Source of the DNA: Fragilaria crotonensis
Lineage: Eukaryota; Bacillariophyta; Fragilariophyceae; Fragilariales; Fragilariaceae
Length of the DNA stretch: 34,102 nucleotides
Reading direction: 5' to 3'
Assembly: GCA_022925895.1 (NCBI GenBank)
Contig: JAKSYS010000666.1
Coordinates: 1 to 34,102, forward strand
The translations under genes and the position numbers were made by a program. Of this stretch, positions 11,429 through 21,890 are shown one piece after another; positions within the stretch are counted from its first letter, which is position 1, and every line of letters starts with the position of its first letter. The notes beneath the pieces were generated by a model that was not told the origin of the DNA, made no database searches, and saw only the letters and a program-made list of their open reading frames with translations.

Positions 11429-13706
11429 GATAACTGCTTTCTAATGAATGTACCTGCAAACTGGAATGAAAAGTGTTCAAGAAGTGAATAGAAACCTCTT
11501 GAAACTGGGTTAGAACTTGTTATTCGGTCAGTCTCATCAACGAAAAAACGTTGGTTGCTGTCGTCGTTGTGTACTCGTACTCAATATGCGTTTTATTATC
11601 TGTGCTGGACACAGCCGCTGTGGAAACGCAACACGCTAAAACGCTACAACAGGCACGAGCGGGATAACCAGGTCTTCCTTCGATTTTTTTGATTCGTGGC
11701 GCAGACAATCGTTGTGGAAGAAATCCAACTCGGGTTTTGGAAAATTCAACGAAATTTGGTCAGACAAACATACGCTTGACTGACTCACGTTCCTCGAACT
11801 TCGTGACACCGGTACGAACACTGGAACTTGTACACGTTTTGGAGTTACACTACTGCTCGTGATTGGCTTCTCGAGAATGCAGCGACAAATGACTTGGCTC
11901 CCGATTCAGACGTATGGATCGCAGACATGTTCTCTCCGAGCGCTGTCATCGAAGAAAGCAGATCAGGGTCGAAACCACCAGGATGACGAATTTTGACGTC
12001 AGCAAGATGTCACGGAATGTTTCATCAAGGGAATTTCGGTTATGAAACTGAAACATGGGCACATGTATTCCTCTATTTATATAGCTTGAATTTTGAAATG
12101 TCATACTAGGGATACACACGTTGTATGGAGTTCTACCTACTGTATTAGGTGCCGTTAGAACCTTTGTGTGAGCCATTGAGCCGCGCCCATATTCAAATTT
12201 GACAGCCACGAGAGTCCCTGTACAAGAATACTGATACGTACATTTTTACGGAACCGGATTCGGCACACAATTGGATTCACAATTCCAATAAAATGTAATT
12301 TGGGACAATGGACCCCAGCTGACAATCTGCTTGTAATATCTCTGTAGTTCACTTCTTTTTTCTTTCCACTCTGTGCATTTACAGAACATGTAGTAATTGT
12401 AGTCATTATTTGTGGAAATGGGATTGAAGCTCTCTGCTTTTGATTGATAATCTTATCATTTTTCTGAGGAGGATGACACCAACACCAGTGTACAAGCACC
12501 GGTATCGCATCAATTCCATATCGACAAATCTCACGACGGTAATGCCGGAGTACTGTACCAGGCAGCCTGAGTACTCCAGTGTAGTAGTAGATGTAGACCT
12601 GCGTAGTCTCCAGTACAGTTAGTGGATGTACAGCAAATGTAGGCTTCGAAGTAAGACGTATATTGAACTCGGGTACGTGGGCCACTCGAAATATTTTGTA
12701 CTGTAGTATAATACCCTGATGACAAGTTACGAACATCATTCTCTCTTTCTGTACGGCCTTACGTAGAGGTGAGTATGACATACTTGTATACCACTCGCAG
12801 GTATGCACACCAGGTAGGAACATATTCGAGTGCATGTGCATGCCGTTAACGCCAACAGAACAATCGCAACGGGAATGTGATGCACACATAATGTAAGATT
12901 CCCATCGTCAATTAGCTACGCGTGGAATTAATTTTCTACGCAATCTTTGTGTATGGACTCCACATGCTGACGTCAAAAATCGTCACTCTGGTGGTTTCGA
13001 CTCGGATCTGAAAATGCACAAAACGGGAGTACGCGAGCAACACTCCAGCAATGTGCAGTACTGAGACTTCGTAGAATTCGGAGAAAAGGAATTGTCGTAC
13101 CAGTACCAGCGACGAGTATTGTAGACAACACTGCGCGCGACTTCGCATTCGGCCTTCGGCGTCCATTCTCAAAACAGAAGGTCGTGCGTCGTGCAGTCGT
13201 GCATTCGTGCATTCTGCTTTTCCACGCAATACCGGTAGACTACTTGGCGACGATACGCATTTGGAGTGAGCTTGGTACATATCATACGGTACCAAGCACC
13301 TGGTACCGGTACTTGCACTTGACTGTCAAAGTGTAGTACGTACTGTACGTACTGGACAAGTACCCGGTGTGCTACTCAGGAGGTTGCGGAAAATTGACTT
13401 TCGCTACTGGAAACGAGTACTGGACTATTCTAGATGCAGACACCAGCACACCGCAGTTCTTGTGTGCCACCATTCCACGTTGCGAGGTAGTGCAACCTTT
13501 AAAACCCCAAATTCGAACTCACTACAATATTTCATTTACGTCAATATCAGCTGGACCAATTTTGATTGCTGATGCGGAGAACGTGCTAATCGTTTGTTAT
13601 ATTAAAAAACGACATACACATTTTCAATTGATGTCAATTACATTGTTGATACGATTGTACTATATGTAAGGATCATGTAATTACTCCGAAAATAGATATC
13701 CGCATC
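11429..13706. other. Long GTAC-rich intergenic region
   Basis: About 2.3 kb without a recognisable gene. The longest open frame (12155-12889, minus) has no family signature and an unlikely composition, rich in C, H and M. The DNA is studded with GTAC, AGTACT and CCGGTAC motifs, including the perfect inverted repeat at 13335-13353. The right end leads into the 32-bp tandem array of the mobile-element block. Confidence 0.5.
13335..13353. repeat. Perfect inverted repeat AGTACGTAC-T-GTACGTACT
   Basis: Two 9-base arms that are exact reverse complements are separated by one base. The palindrome sits within a GTAC-dense stretch next to ACCGGTAC-type motifs. No function is assigned. Confidence 0.8.
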
Positions 13707-13740
13707 AGGGTTAGTAAGCCGTGACCATAGTTCAGGTAAA

Positions 13741-13897
13741 GTGACTCATGGTGAGCAAATGACTCTGGTGAAGTGACTCATGGTGAGCAAATGACTCAGG
13801 TAAAATGACTCATGGTGAGCAAATGACTCATGTAAAACGACTCAGGGTGAGCAAATGACTCAGGTAGAACGACTCATGCAGAGAAAATGATGCACCC
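13741..13897. repeat. 32-bp tandem repeat with TGACTCA cores, about 4.5 copies
   Basis: Units start at 13741, 13773, 13805, 13837 and 13869 (partial). Each unit carries two TGACTCA-like heptamers in the pattern TGACTCATGG-TGAGCAAA-TGACTCAGG. Six heptamers are exact and others differ by one base (CGACTCA, TGACTCT). The tail of a preceding unit (TTCAGGTAAA) is visible at 13731. Similar heptamers recur at the other end of the mobile block, as expected for subterminal transposase-binding sites. Confidence 0.9.
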
Positions 13898-14095
13898 AAC
13901 AGAACTCAACCAAAAACAAACCGGCATCGAAAACCTGAAAATATCTCCCAACACGAACTCGAAAGCTCAACTGATGTCGTTGCTCCTGTTTCAACGGTAC
14001 TCCCACGGTCACGATGCACGACTTCAGTTTAAAATTCAGCACACTTTCTGCACAGCTCCCAATGACTACCACAGGGGAGCAATCAGCCTCTGCTG

Positions 14096-14578
14096 ATGAG
14101 CCACCATGGAGAAACAGCAATGCGCAAAAAGGAGCTACGCAATCTTTTGACAACTGGAACAGTGCCGAGTGTGTCGGGAATCATGTCGCCTGCAGACGTA
14201 TGGAAGACGTTCTGTGCTCCTCGACCAGAGTTTTCAGGATTTCTCTACCAAAAGTTTCCTCAACGGCTTCGAGCAATGCAGAAGCAGCAACTTTCCAAGA
14301 GTGGCAGGGCTGCAGAAGAGAATGCTGCACTGCTGCATGACAGGATTCATTTCCCAACACCTACGCACAATTATCGTGGCGAGTTGCAATGGCATGGTTC
14401 AGAGGCTGAACGGCTTCTCAAATTTGATGTTTCCATCAAGAACCATGAGAGGATGACTCCGCATCAGCTCTATCATACTAGAATTCAGTACCAAGAGTAC
14501 CCCTTGGAGGTCGTCCGAAAACACATTCATCAGGAAGTTCGATTGTTGAAACTGAAATCTCAATACGGCATTAAGTGA
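14096..14578 (+). CDS. Small protein of unknown function with an internal duplication, inside the mobile block
   Basis: A 160-residue reading frame from a true ATG (MSHHGETAMRKKELRN). No family is recognised with confidence. Two related segments can be seen: MSPADVWKTF...RPEFSGFLYQKFPQRLR at about residues 29-63 and MTPHQLYHTRIQYQEYPLEV with VVRKHIHQEVR at about 118-150. Both read M-[ST]-P, a helix, an arginine-containing linker, an acidic aromatic stretch and a basic helix. Charged helices and the absence of membrane segments suggest a soluble protein. It starts 200 bp inside the left repeat array, so it may be an accessory ORF of the element. The 5' end could extend through another frame (MTTTGEQSASADEPP) if a base is missing. 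Confidence 0.5.
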   Translation: MSHHGETAMRKKELRNLLTTGTVPSVSGIMSPADVWKTFCAPRPEFSGFLYQKFPQRLRAMQKQQLSKSGRAAEENAALLHDRIHFPTPTHNYRGELQWHGSEAERLLKFDVSIKNHERMTPHQLYHTRIQYQEYPLEVVRKHIHQEVRLLKLKSQYGIK

Positions 14579-15002
14579 ATGGAGATAAGCAAGTGTGAAA
14601 GAAAATCACTATTGAAGCTGGTTAGACATTAGTTATTGCCTTAGTAATAAACACTCTGTTCGCACTTCTAACTATCTTTACAATTTGCATCCCTCGCTTT
14701 TGGGCTCACATTGTGGGGTTGCGTCAAGCACTAGGCTTCTTGCATCATCCGATCCCCACTGTTGATTGACAAGTGTGTCTGTATAGTCTACAACTGGCAC
14801 TTGACGAAACGACGGTGAAATCGTAATCGTCAACTTCACAATTGACTAAAAACGTACGATAGACGGTAGGAAAACGAGATTCCGATAAAGAAAACGTTAC
14901 ATTGTGTTCAATCGCACATCAGTCGCACATCATGATCGTTCGTACGGTGACTCGCGTACCGAACACAATTCATACCGTATGCACAATAGTTTTATGGGGA
15001 AA

Positions 15003-15123
15003 TTACAATTTAGTCCTTTTTTAAAGATTTTTCAAAGTAGTACAATGACTTACTATTTAGTACAAATACGTTTGCACTTACAATTTAGTCCATTTCTTTT
15101 GCCCACTTTTTACAATTTAGTCC
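15003..15123. repeat. Three copies of TTACAATTTAGTCC
   Basis: Exact 14-base copies occur at 15003-15016, 15078-15091 and 15110-15123, in the same orientation. They lie about 330 bp upstream of the Ulp1-MULE reading frame. A related TACTATTTAGTAC occurs at about 15052. They could mark the subterminal region of the MULE. No matching inverted copies were found on the right side. Confidence 0.75.
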
Positions 15124-15453
15124 ATAATCACCAAAAATCCAATTTCCACGCCTGCCATCTTCATTTCTCACGAAATGAATGGTACCCCGTCCTGTAGAAG
15201 ACATCAAAATGAGCATCATTGCCGTCGCATTTTCCTCAAACATTTCATTTCCAATGTGTTCACATCTCACTTATACTTTCAGAACTTTACGCTTATGAAT
15301 GATGTTGACTGTGGTCATAATTGTTGACCACAGAGGTCTGTTGCATAAATGGCTCTTCATCCATGATGTCATTGTGGTGCTACCAAATTTCAGGTGTGCA
15401 CGACAACAGTGTTTGACCTACTTCCTCATACACAGTAGCGTTGACTTCATTGT

Positions 15454-18400
15454 TTGGAGGCAACTGCATCGAACACAGAGAATGGAAAAATCTTTGCACT
15501 CTCATCTGTCACACCACTCGCTCCCCTCAAACCAAACTTCTTGGCAATGTTGTCTTTACGAAAGCCTTCTCGTCATGCGCGAACTCAGTTGTTTCCTGGA
15601 GATCCCCGTTTTGGAGTTGTCATCAAACCGCCGGCAAGTGATGTTGAATGTCTAAAAAAAGAGCTTTTCTCAGTACTGCTCTTCTTGACTACATCATCAA
15701 CCTTACAACTTTACTGCCTGACTCGACATTGTCACATACAGTACCGGCTGTTGAACCGTTGCTGGGTAGTCTTGGTGCAGAGGCATTTATATCATCAATG
15801 AATCTAACTGCCTCAATTAAAAGGGAACAAGCGAGAACAAAGAATGATTGGAAAGCATACCAGAATCACATTCGCAAGATTCGCACCAAGTTCAAGAATG
15901 TTCTCAAATACCATGTCAAGGATGGCGATTTCAAGAATATTCTCGATGAAAACATCGAGGATGTCCCACAGAGGCTTATTATTCCAATTGTTCGGGGGCC
16001 ACCTGATAGTCCCGGACATTTCTTTGTGGCATGCTTTGACTTTTCGGTAAATGATCCAAAATTCTTTGTGAACGTGTGTTTCTACGACTCTATGGAGCGC
16101 GCACGAACGAGAATTCATCGTTCCAGTACTGCTGCTGAAATTGTCGAGAAGGTCAACTTCTTCTTTAAGTTCTACATTCTTCATGAAGCCAAATATCAGT
16201 CCCTACACCAGTCAGATGTCGACGTTCTTCAACGCGCACAATACAAAGAATGTCCTCGGCAGAACAATGGATACGACTGCGGAATCTTTACAGTCGCTGT
16301 CGTGTTACATCTTCTTGAACGAAAAGAAGTTGATGAGATGTCTTTCACTCAAAGTAATGTCACAGAAGGTAGGAAACACTTGGCGACGGCTTTGATTAAT
16401 GCAAAATCCCCTTCACGTGAGCAGATTCGTGGCGTTTTCAGGAAATGCTTCCCTCTGCTCTTTGTCACCGAGGAGGGAAACAGTAGTGTCCCAACCATCG
16501 ATTGTACTGAGGATCAGGATACACTATTGAGTGTTCCCTTGCAGGTCTGTGGTGGTGCCAACGACATCAAGGAGACCACCAGTGTGGACGACAAGGATGA
16601 GGACAACATAGCACTCCGGGTGAGACACAAAGATTTGGCAACTCTGAGTGCAAGTGTGGACGACGAGGATGAGGACAACATAGCACTCCGGGTGAGAGAC
16701 ACAAAAGATTTGGCAACTCTGACTGCTGATGTGTTTCCTTCGAATAACAGAAACATAAGTAATGAGGCGAAGGTAAAGGACGACGATGAAGAATTTTTTG
16801 ACACCATCGACACTGACACTGAATCCCAGATGGAAGATGCTGCTGCTTCAAAGACAGAGAATGAAGATAGTGTTAGCGCTCTTTCAGGCGACACTACCTT
16901 CTACGACCTTATGAAGGAAGCAAAGTTGCAGTGCTTTCCAACACTGGAAGCTGTGAATCCTATTGTCGAAGCTTATGAAGTTCGGACTGGGAATTACTTG
17001 CGCATCAAGAGGTCAATCAACGACAAATTTCGTGTGTACGAATGCCGCGAGCATCTGGGGTGTCCTTTCCAAATTCGTATCTCCCGCCGACGAGCCAATG
17101 GAAGTTTTGTGGTCTCGAAGATGAAGACCAAACACAGTGACGTTCGCCGCCCAGCAAAGGCAAAAGATGGGCGGAAATGGAAGAAGCGTCGCCATGCAAA
17201 GCTGAATGACATTGTCGTCAAGGTTCTCAAAACGAAGGATGGTGATCCGACACCGAACGACGTCATCAAAACCGCAGCAAACGAATGCGGTATAATTGTC
17301 CCTTACATGACGGCATACCGTGTAATAACAACCGATGCCGGGGTAGGACGGAGATTAATTGCGAAGAGTTTTGAGCAGATTATCCCGTACGTAGAAGCCA
17401 TGAAGAAATGCAACCCCAAGTCGGTCATCGGATGCACAAAGAGCGAAACCAACGAGTTGGTCGATGTCTATTTCTTTCCTGGTTTTATGAACGAGGCTCT
17501 GAAGTTTGTGCGACCTGTTGTTTCGCTTGACGCAACTCACCTGCGCAGCGAGTACAAGGGAACACTGTATGTCGCATCTGTGTTGTCAGGAAACAATGAT
17601 GTGTTTCCCATTGGGCTGATGATATCTTCTGGTAACGAAGATGGAGCAACATGGACGAAGATGCTAAGGCTTCTCAAGCAAGCATCTCCTATCCTTAGTG
17701 GACGTTCATTTGTCTTTATTTCGGATCGGGATAAGGGTCTCAAGGCTGCCCTGGACGATGTTTTCCCAAGGAATTTGAGTTTAGCTGTGCTAAGCACATA
17801 GAATCCAACGTGACCCAGCGGTTTGGAAAACAGTGTGGACGCTATGTTATGGCGATGGCCAAGACGTATTCTGCAAGGAATGCTGCTAATATGCTGGATC
17901 TGGTGCGCCAAATAAAGCCCAGCGCTGCTGCCTACATTGAAAGCATTGAAAGCGGCGGTGTGCTCTGGAAATGTTCACAATGGATTGCCTGGCAACACTC
18001 GAACTTGCCCCCTCGATACGGAATTGTTACATCCAACACGAGTGAGAGCGTGAACAACATGTTCTCAGAGGCTCGGGATCTGGCGTGGATGGAAGCTTTA
18101 GAAAGATTGTTGACATTATGTCGACAAGGATTGGTGATTGTCGAACGAAGTATTTGAAGCGTGAGGATTCGGAAGTTGTTCCCCGTGTCGCTCAGATTTT
18201 GAAAGCACGTTGGGATGCTGCAGCATCCATGGCAGTGATGGAGATTGAACTTGGGTGTGATGAGTTCAAAGTGACATCATCAGAGTATGGTTCCACTGCT
18301 GACGAAGGCGAGCATGACATTGTCCTCTCCGTCGCCCACGGGTCACCAATGCACCAGCGAAGTATTCACATTGTAAGGCCTGGTGTACAATGGTGTTCGT

Positions 18401-18630
18401 GTGGGGCATGGCAAGATTGTATGTTTCCCTGCCGGCATGCCTGTGCGGTGTACAGAAAGTGGAAAGAAGTCGACTTTATGACACCTTGTGTTCTTTTCCG
18501 CGTGAGCATACGAGCGTTGGGATTAACTCGACTCGGAAATGCCGTTCACACATCAAGAGTCAACGAGATGTTGTTGTGTTTGGGAATGATCCTATCGGTC
18601 AAGCCAGTCCGCAGTTCGGGGATGTACTGA
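15454..18630 (+). CDS. Mutator-like (MULE) transposase fused to an N-terminal Ulp1/C48 cysteine protease
   Basis: One polypeptide of about 1060 codons once three missing bases are allowed for (near 15656, A7 to A8; near 17775; near 18099, T3 to T4). Order: leader with FPGDPRF and FLSTALLDY; Ulp1-type protease with His (GHFFVACFD, about 16016), Asp (FYDSM, 16086), Gln (PRQ, 16260) and Cys (NGYDCGIF, 16278); an acidic linker with a duplicated 72-75-bp unit (16581-16727); a FAR1/MuDR-like zinc region (CREHLGCPFQIRI); the MULE DDE domain with Asp (SLDATHLRSEYKG, 17529), Asp (ISDRDKGLKAAL, 17724) and Glu (TSNTSESVN, 18044); and a SWIM zinc finger (WCSCGAWQDC...CRH, 18391-18438). The protease should cleave SUMO or ubiquitin-like conjugates. 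No in-frame ATG is seen: the frame opens after TGA at 15442, so an upstream exon or a further error is likely. Confidence 0.85.
16581..16727 (+). repeat. Tandem duplication in the Ulp1-MULE acidic linker
   Basis: Two adjacent units, 16581-16652 and 16653-16727, encode near-identical peptides of the form SVDDxDEDNIALRVR followed by KDLATL. The second unit is three bases longer and keeps the frame. High DNA identity suggests a recent duplication. Confidence 0.88.
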
Positions 18631-18690
18631 AAACAATGGAGGATACTGGATCTCAGTCACACGTCGGTATTGCTTCCACGGAACTATCTG

Positions 18691-18990
18691 TCAGGTTGGC
18701 AAATCAGCAAGGTCACAATTTAATATAGGGGAAGTTGTTGCTAATCCACCAATGTACAATGGTGGTACCGATATATCTTCATCCTGAGAGGGAAGCAATG
18801 GTCGTGTGGGAGATGGAGCTCCTCCTTGGATCAAGTAGTCCAACAGGTTCTTTGTACTCAAATACTTATTCTTGCGCAGCGCCTGCACATCTTCTGCATG
18901 TGCCGAGAGAGCAAAATTGAACCTTGGGTCTCGTGGAAAAAAGTTCTTCTCAACAGCACCTCCTCTACTTGGCTTCTTCTTTGGTGGCAT
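18691..18990 (-). pseudogene. Fragment homologous to the leader of the Ulp1-MULE protein, opposite strand
   Basis: A 99-residue frame starting MPPKKKPSRGG. It shares KPSR, FFPRDPRF and KNKYLSTKNLLDYLI with the leader of the neighbouring fusion protein (KPSR, LFPGDPRF, KKRAFLSTALLDYI) in the same order and with similar spacing. The protease and transposase domains are absent. It lies only 60 bp beyond the end of the MULE frame and points back toward it. It may be the start of a second, truncated related element, or part of a long diverged terminal inverted repeat. DNA similarity is much weaker than protein similarity, so the duplication is old. Confidence 0.55.
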
Positions 18991-19621
18991 AATGAGACAA
19001 GAAATCAGAGACAGGGACTGTCAACAAGGGAAGGGCGAGAACGAGGGTGATTCTGTTGATGATGATGAATGGCTGATGAGATTGTGTTGTGTTGGTGTCA
19101 AAAAAGATTGTTGTTGTATTTGTACAGCACTGTATACGAGCATTTTGTTGTTGGTGGCCGGTCTCCAAGCCCAAGAAGCAAATCTGACGGCGTATGACAA
19201 TGCAACCAGAATGTATCCAGGAGCACACAAGATGACCACATTCTTCCTCACACCATCAAGCCAAGCCTTGTCTAAAGAATAGTAGATTACGACCGTTAAT
19301 TTGTACTGTTCATTCTACAGGACATTGTACAATGCAAATAGATATTGTATGCAGCCCTACTAATCTTTGAGTTACTATCGTATGTACCATCATGTTATAG
19401 TTGTATGCAGGGTACGTACTCAAGACGAGAATTGTAAGTGTTACTGGAGTACAATCATACATGCATACACCATTGATCCTTGGATACTACAGTACAAGTA
19501 CCTGGTAGGTATGCAGTAAGACAAATTACTGTGTTAAAATTCAACTAGAAGATTTTGACGGTTAATTCGAACAGATCATTCTACAGTACTCCGAGTACAT
19601 TGAAGCCGTGGTTGTTTGAAA
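18991..19621. other. Spacer within the mobile block
   Basis: No gene is seen. It contains a pair of 36-bp direct repeats (19285-19320 and 19551-19586) and many GTAC-type motifs. It separates the MULE part from the three-exon unknown gene. Confidence 0.5.
19285..19586. repeat. Pair of 36-bp imperfect direct repeats
   Basis: Copy A is 19285-19320 and copy B is 19551-19586. Both begin GATT, share GTTAATT and end in TCATTCTACAG; about 29 of 36 positions agree. They enclose about 230 bp of noncoding, GTAC-rich DNA. They may be the flanks of a short insertion or remnants of a duplicated promoter. Confidence 0.75.
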
Positions 19622-21585
19622 ATGGCACCTCGTGGGCACATTCACTTGGCCCATTCTTGGTGTGATTCACAATTTTGGATTTGGTCAATGGAAGTCGACA
19701 ACCGAAACAGAATCTCAGACGACAACGGCCAACAACAAGCAAACCAAGAATTGCCCTGTACTGCTCCCCATAGCACAGCTGTCAAGAAGACAAAGGGTCT
19801 GAGCGACGCAGTACTACGCCAGCTCTTGGTAGACATAGAAGAAAAGGGTGGAATATATCAAGTATCTGCCAAAAGTGTTTGTGATCGAAAGCCAGAGCTC
19901 TACGGGAGAACCAAGTCAGACCTGAGAAAGCAGGTTCGCAACAAGATAGCAAAGTGGAAACTTCTCCCAGCAGAGTCATTTCATCAAGTTGCTCTCCGTC
20001 TATTTTCTGGCACAACCTTCAAAATCGCCTCAAGCATTGTTCCATTCCACGGATCCCCGCCACCACCTGAACAAAGCACATTTGGATCACCTCCTCCTAT
20101 TCTGCATCAACCATTGTTTGCATCACTGCCAACAAACCCATCAGAAGCAACAAACATGATGTCCATTGCTACTACCATTCCAGCAACCGCAAGCAAAGAT
20201 ATGACGTACATTCACCGGGTTTTGATGGCGAAGGATTTTGGTAAGTTGTATTGACTTTCTTTTATTCCATTTTGTGTTTGCATTCATTCTGATCAACACA
20301 CCGTTTTCATGTATGATTAAGTTGAGATTGAAGTGGATATTGAAAGCCCCGAGAGGAACAGAGAGGCACAGGTGTTCCACTTCACGGGGAGAAGGACAAA
20401 CGGAAAACTGCACAATGGATTCACGATTGAGATGTGTGTCGACCCCCGTGACTACACCAACCATCATTACCAAGCCTATTTACTCCCCGATAAGCATCGG
20501 ATCTTCATCAAAGTCCCTTCCCAGTGCGCATCGTTCACATTGGATCACGCGCTTGTTTCCGGTAGAGAGAGAGCTAATTTCTGCGACAGAGTGCAGGAGT
20601 CCAGAGATGTGGCCAGACATGCTATCCAAGACAGCGACAAGCGTGTTTACAAGCATATGGTTCTCATGTTCCCTGGCTACATGGAGCTTTCTAATGCCAT
20701 CTACAGTCCCACCACTGCTGATGGAAAGATAAGGATGGTTCCGGTACCATATGAAGGGAGTGTTACATTGGGCGGCACAGAGTATCCCACATTGTTGTGC
20801 CGCGTCGTGTGGAAGGTTCACATTGTTGAAGCAACGGATCGCGTCGTTGAAAGGGAACATCTCAACGAGGGCACTTACGAGGATGAGTTGGTGCAGGCAC
20901 TCAGGGAAGGTATGGCTTGAAGTAGCTACTTTAGTATCTCATATTATTTCTCGTCGATTTTCTAAGCCTTGCCTTCTCTTTTCTTTCCTCCTTCTTAGGA
21001 TTGGAGACTAACTACGAGCAATATATTTCTAGTAGACAACAGTGGCCCACTCATCAGACTGTGGCGGCATCTTCCACAGTGCTGAATAACCAGTATGCTG
21101 CCGTTCAAGCACTCGGAGCTGATGATACCCCAGCATCCATTGTCAACCTTGCTTGTCCGCCAACAAAACTACCAGTTATGGCGTTTGCTGACGGAAGATT
21201 CATTTTGTCGCCCCAGTATTCCGCACCACCCCCAGCATCCATTGTTGACCATGCCCATTCACCAACATCACTAGCAAATATGCCGCGGGCTGATGAAAGA
21301 TTCCACCAGAAGGAGGAGTCTGCGCTGCCAGCAGCATCCATTTTTGACCCTGCTCGTGCAGTTGCTCGTGCACCATCAGCACGAACTGTAGCGTGGGCTG
21401 ATGAAAGATTCCATTTGTCGCCGCAGAAGCCCGCCCTTCAGCAGCATGCTGTCCATCCACCGTCATTTCCACAAGCAGCTACGGCACCCATTTTCGACTC
21501 TGCTCAACGTCTAACAAGAACAATGCAAGCAGGTGCCGAAGGTGCACCTCCCGATGTTCTCATGGATGATGAGGAGGTCATTTGA
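19622..21585 (+). CDS. Three-exon protein of unknown function next to the Harbinger transposase
   Basis: Exons 19622-20240, 20322-20909 and 20999-21585 (introns of 81 and 89 nt, GTAAGT...AAG and GTATGG...TAG) join in phase to give 597 residues. Residues about 55-120 form a basic helical region (GLSDAVLRQLLVDIEEKGG, KSDLRKQVRNKIAKWKLL) that could bind DNA. Exon 2 encodes a mixed alpha/beta domain of about 195 residues (FHFTGRRTNGKLHNGF; YKHMVLMFPGYMEL) that I do not recognise. Exon 3 has a 30-40-residue repeat, seen about three times, based on PASIVDxA and ADERFHLSPQ. The gene is convergent with the transposase, 305 bp away. PIF/Harbinger elements usually carry a second, DNA-binding ORF; this may be its counterpart. 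That role is inference. Intron joining is secure; the start could also be the ATG at 19688. Confidence 0.6.
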
Positions 21586-21890
21586 AACACATACACAGAT
21601 GCATTGGACGAGTCTGACTTATATCCAGATGTGGATGTCTAGAACTGTCAGAAAAGGAAAGCAATGCTTAGTATTTATTCAAGATGCCAGCTATAGGACC
21701 GCAGCAAACCGGGAACAAATTCAATGGGCATCCCAAAGCCATTTTCGTTCGCTCATAGGCTAGTACATCTGCTCTTTAGTAGCAGTAAATATGGAGAACT
21801 TTTGAGACGACCCGTCATTGGCACAAGCATTTTTACTGCAGGTTTGTCCTATCGACATCAGCTTCCAGTACACAACCAAACCCATCACTA

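Noticed and set aside
12155-12889. A 244-residue open frame on the minus strand in the long spacer
   Set aside because: It has no family motif and a composition rich in C, H and M, and it overlaps GTAC-rich spacer DNA. It is probably chance.
13741-13897. CRISPR array
   Set aside because: The 32-bp units are contiguous and have no unique spacers, and the genome is eukaryotic with spliced introns.
18872-19282. A 136-residue plus-strand open frame after the MULE
   Set aside because: Its first part is antisense to the leader fragment at 18691-18990, and the remainder has no family signature.
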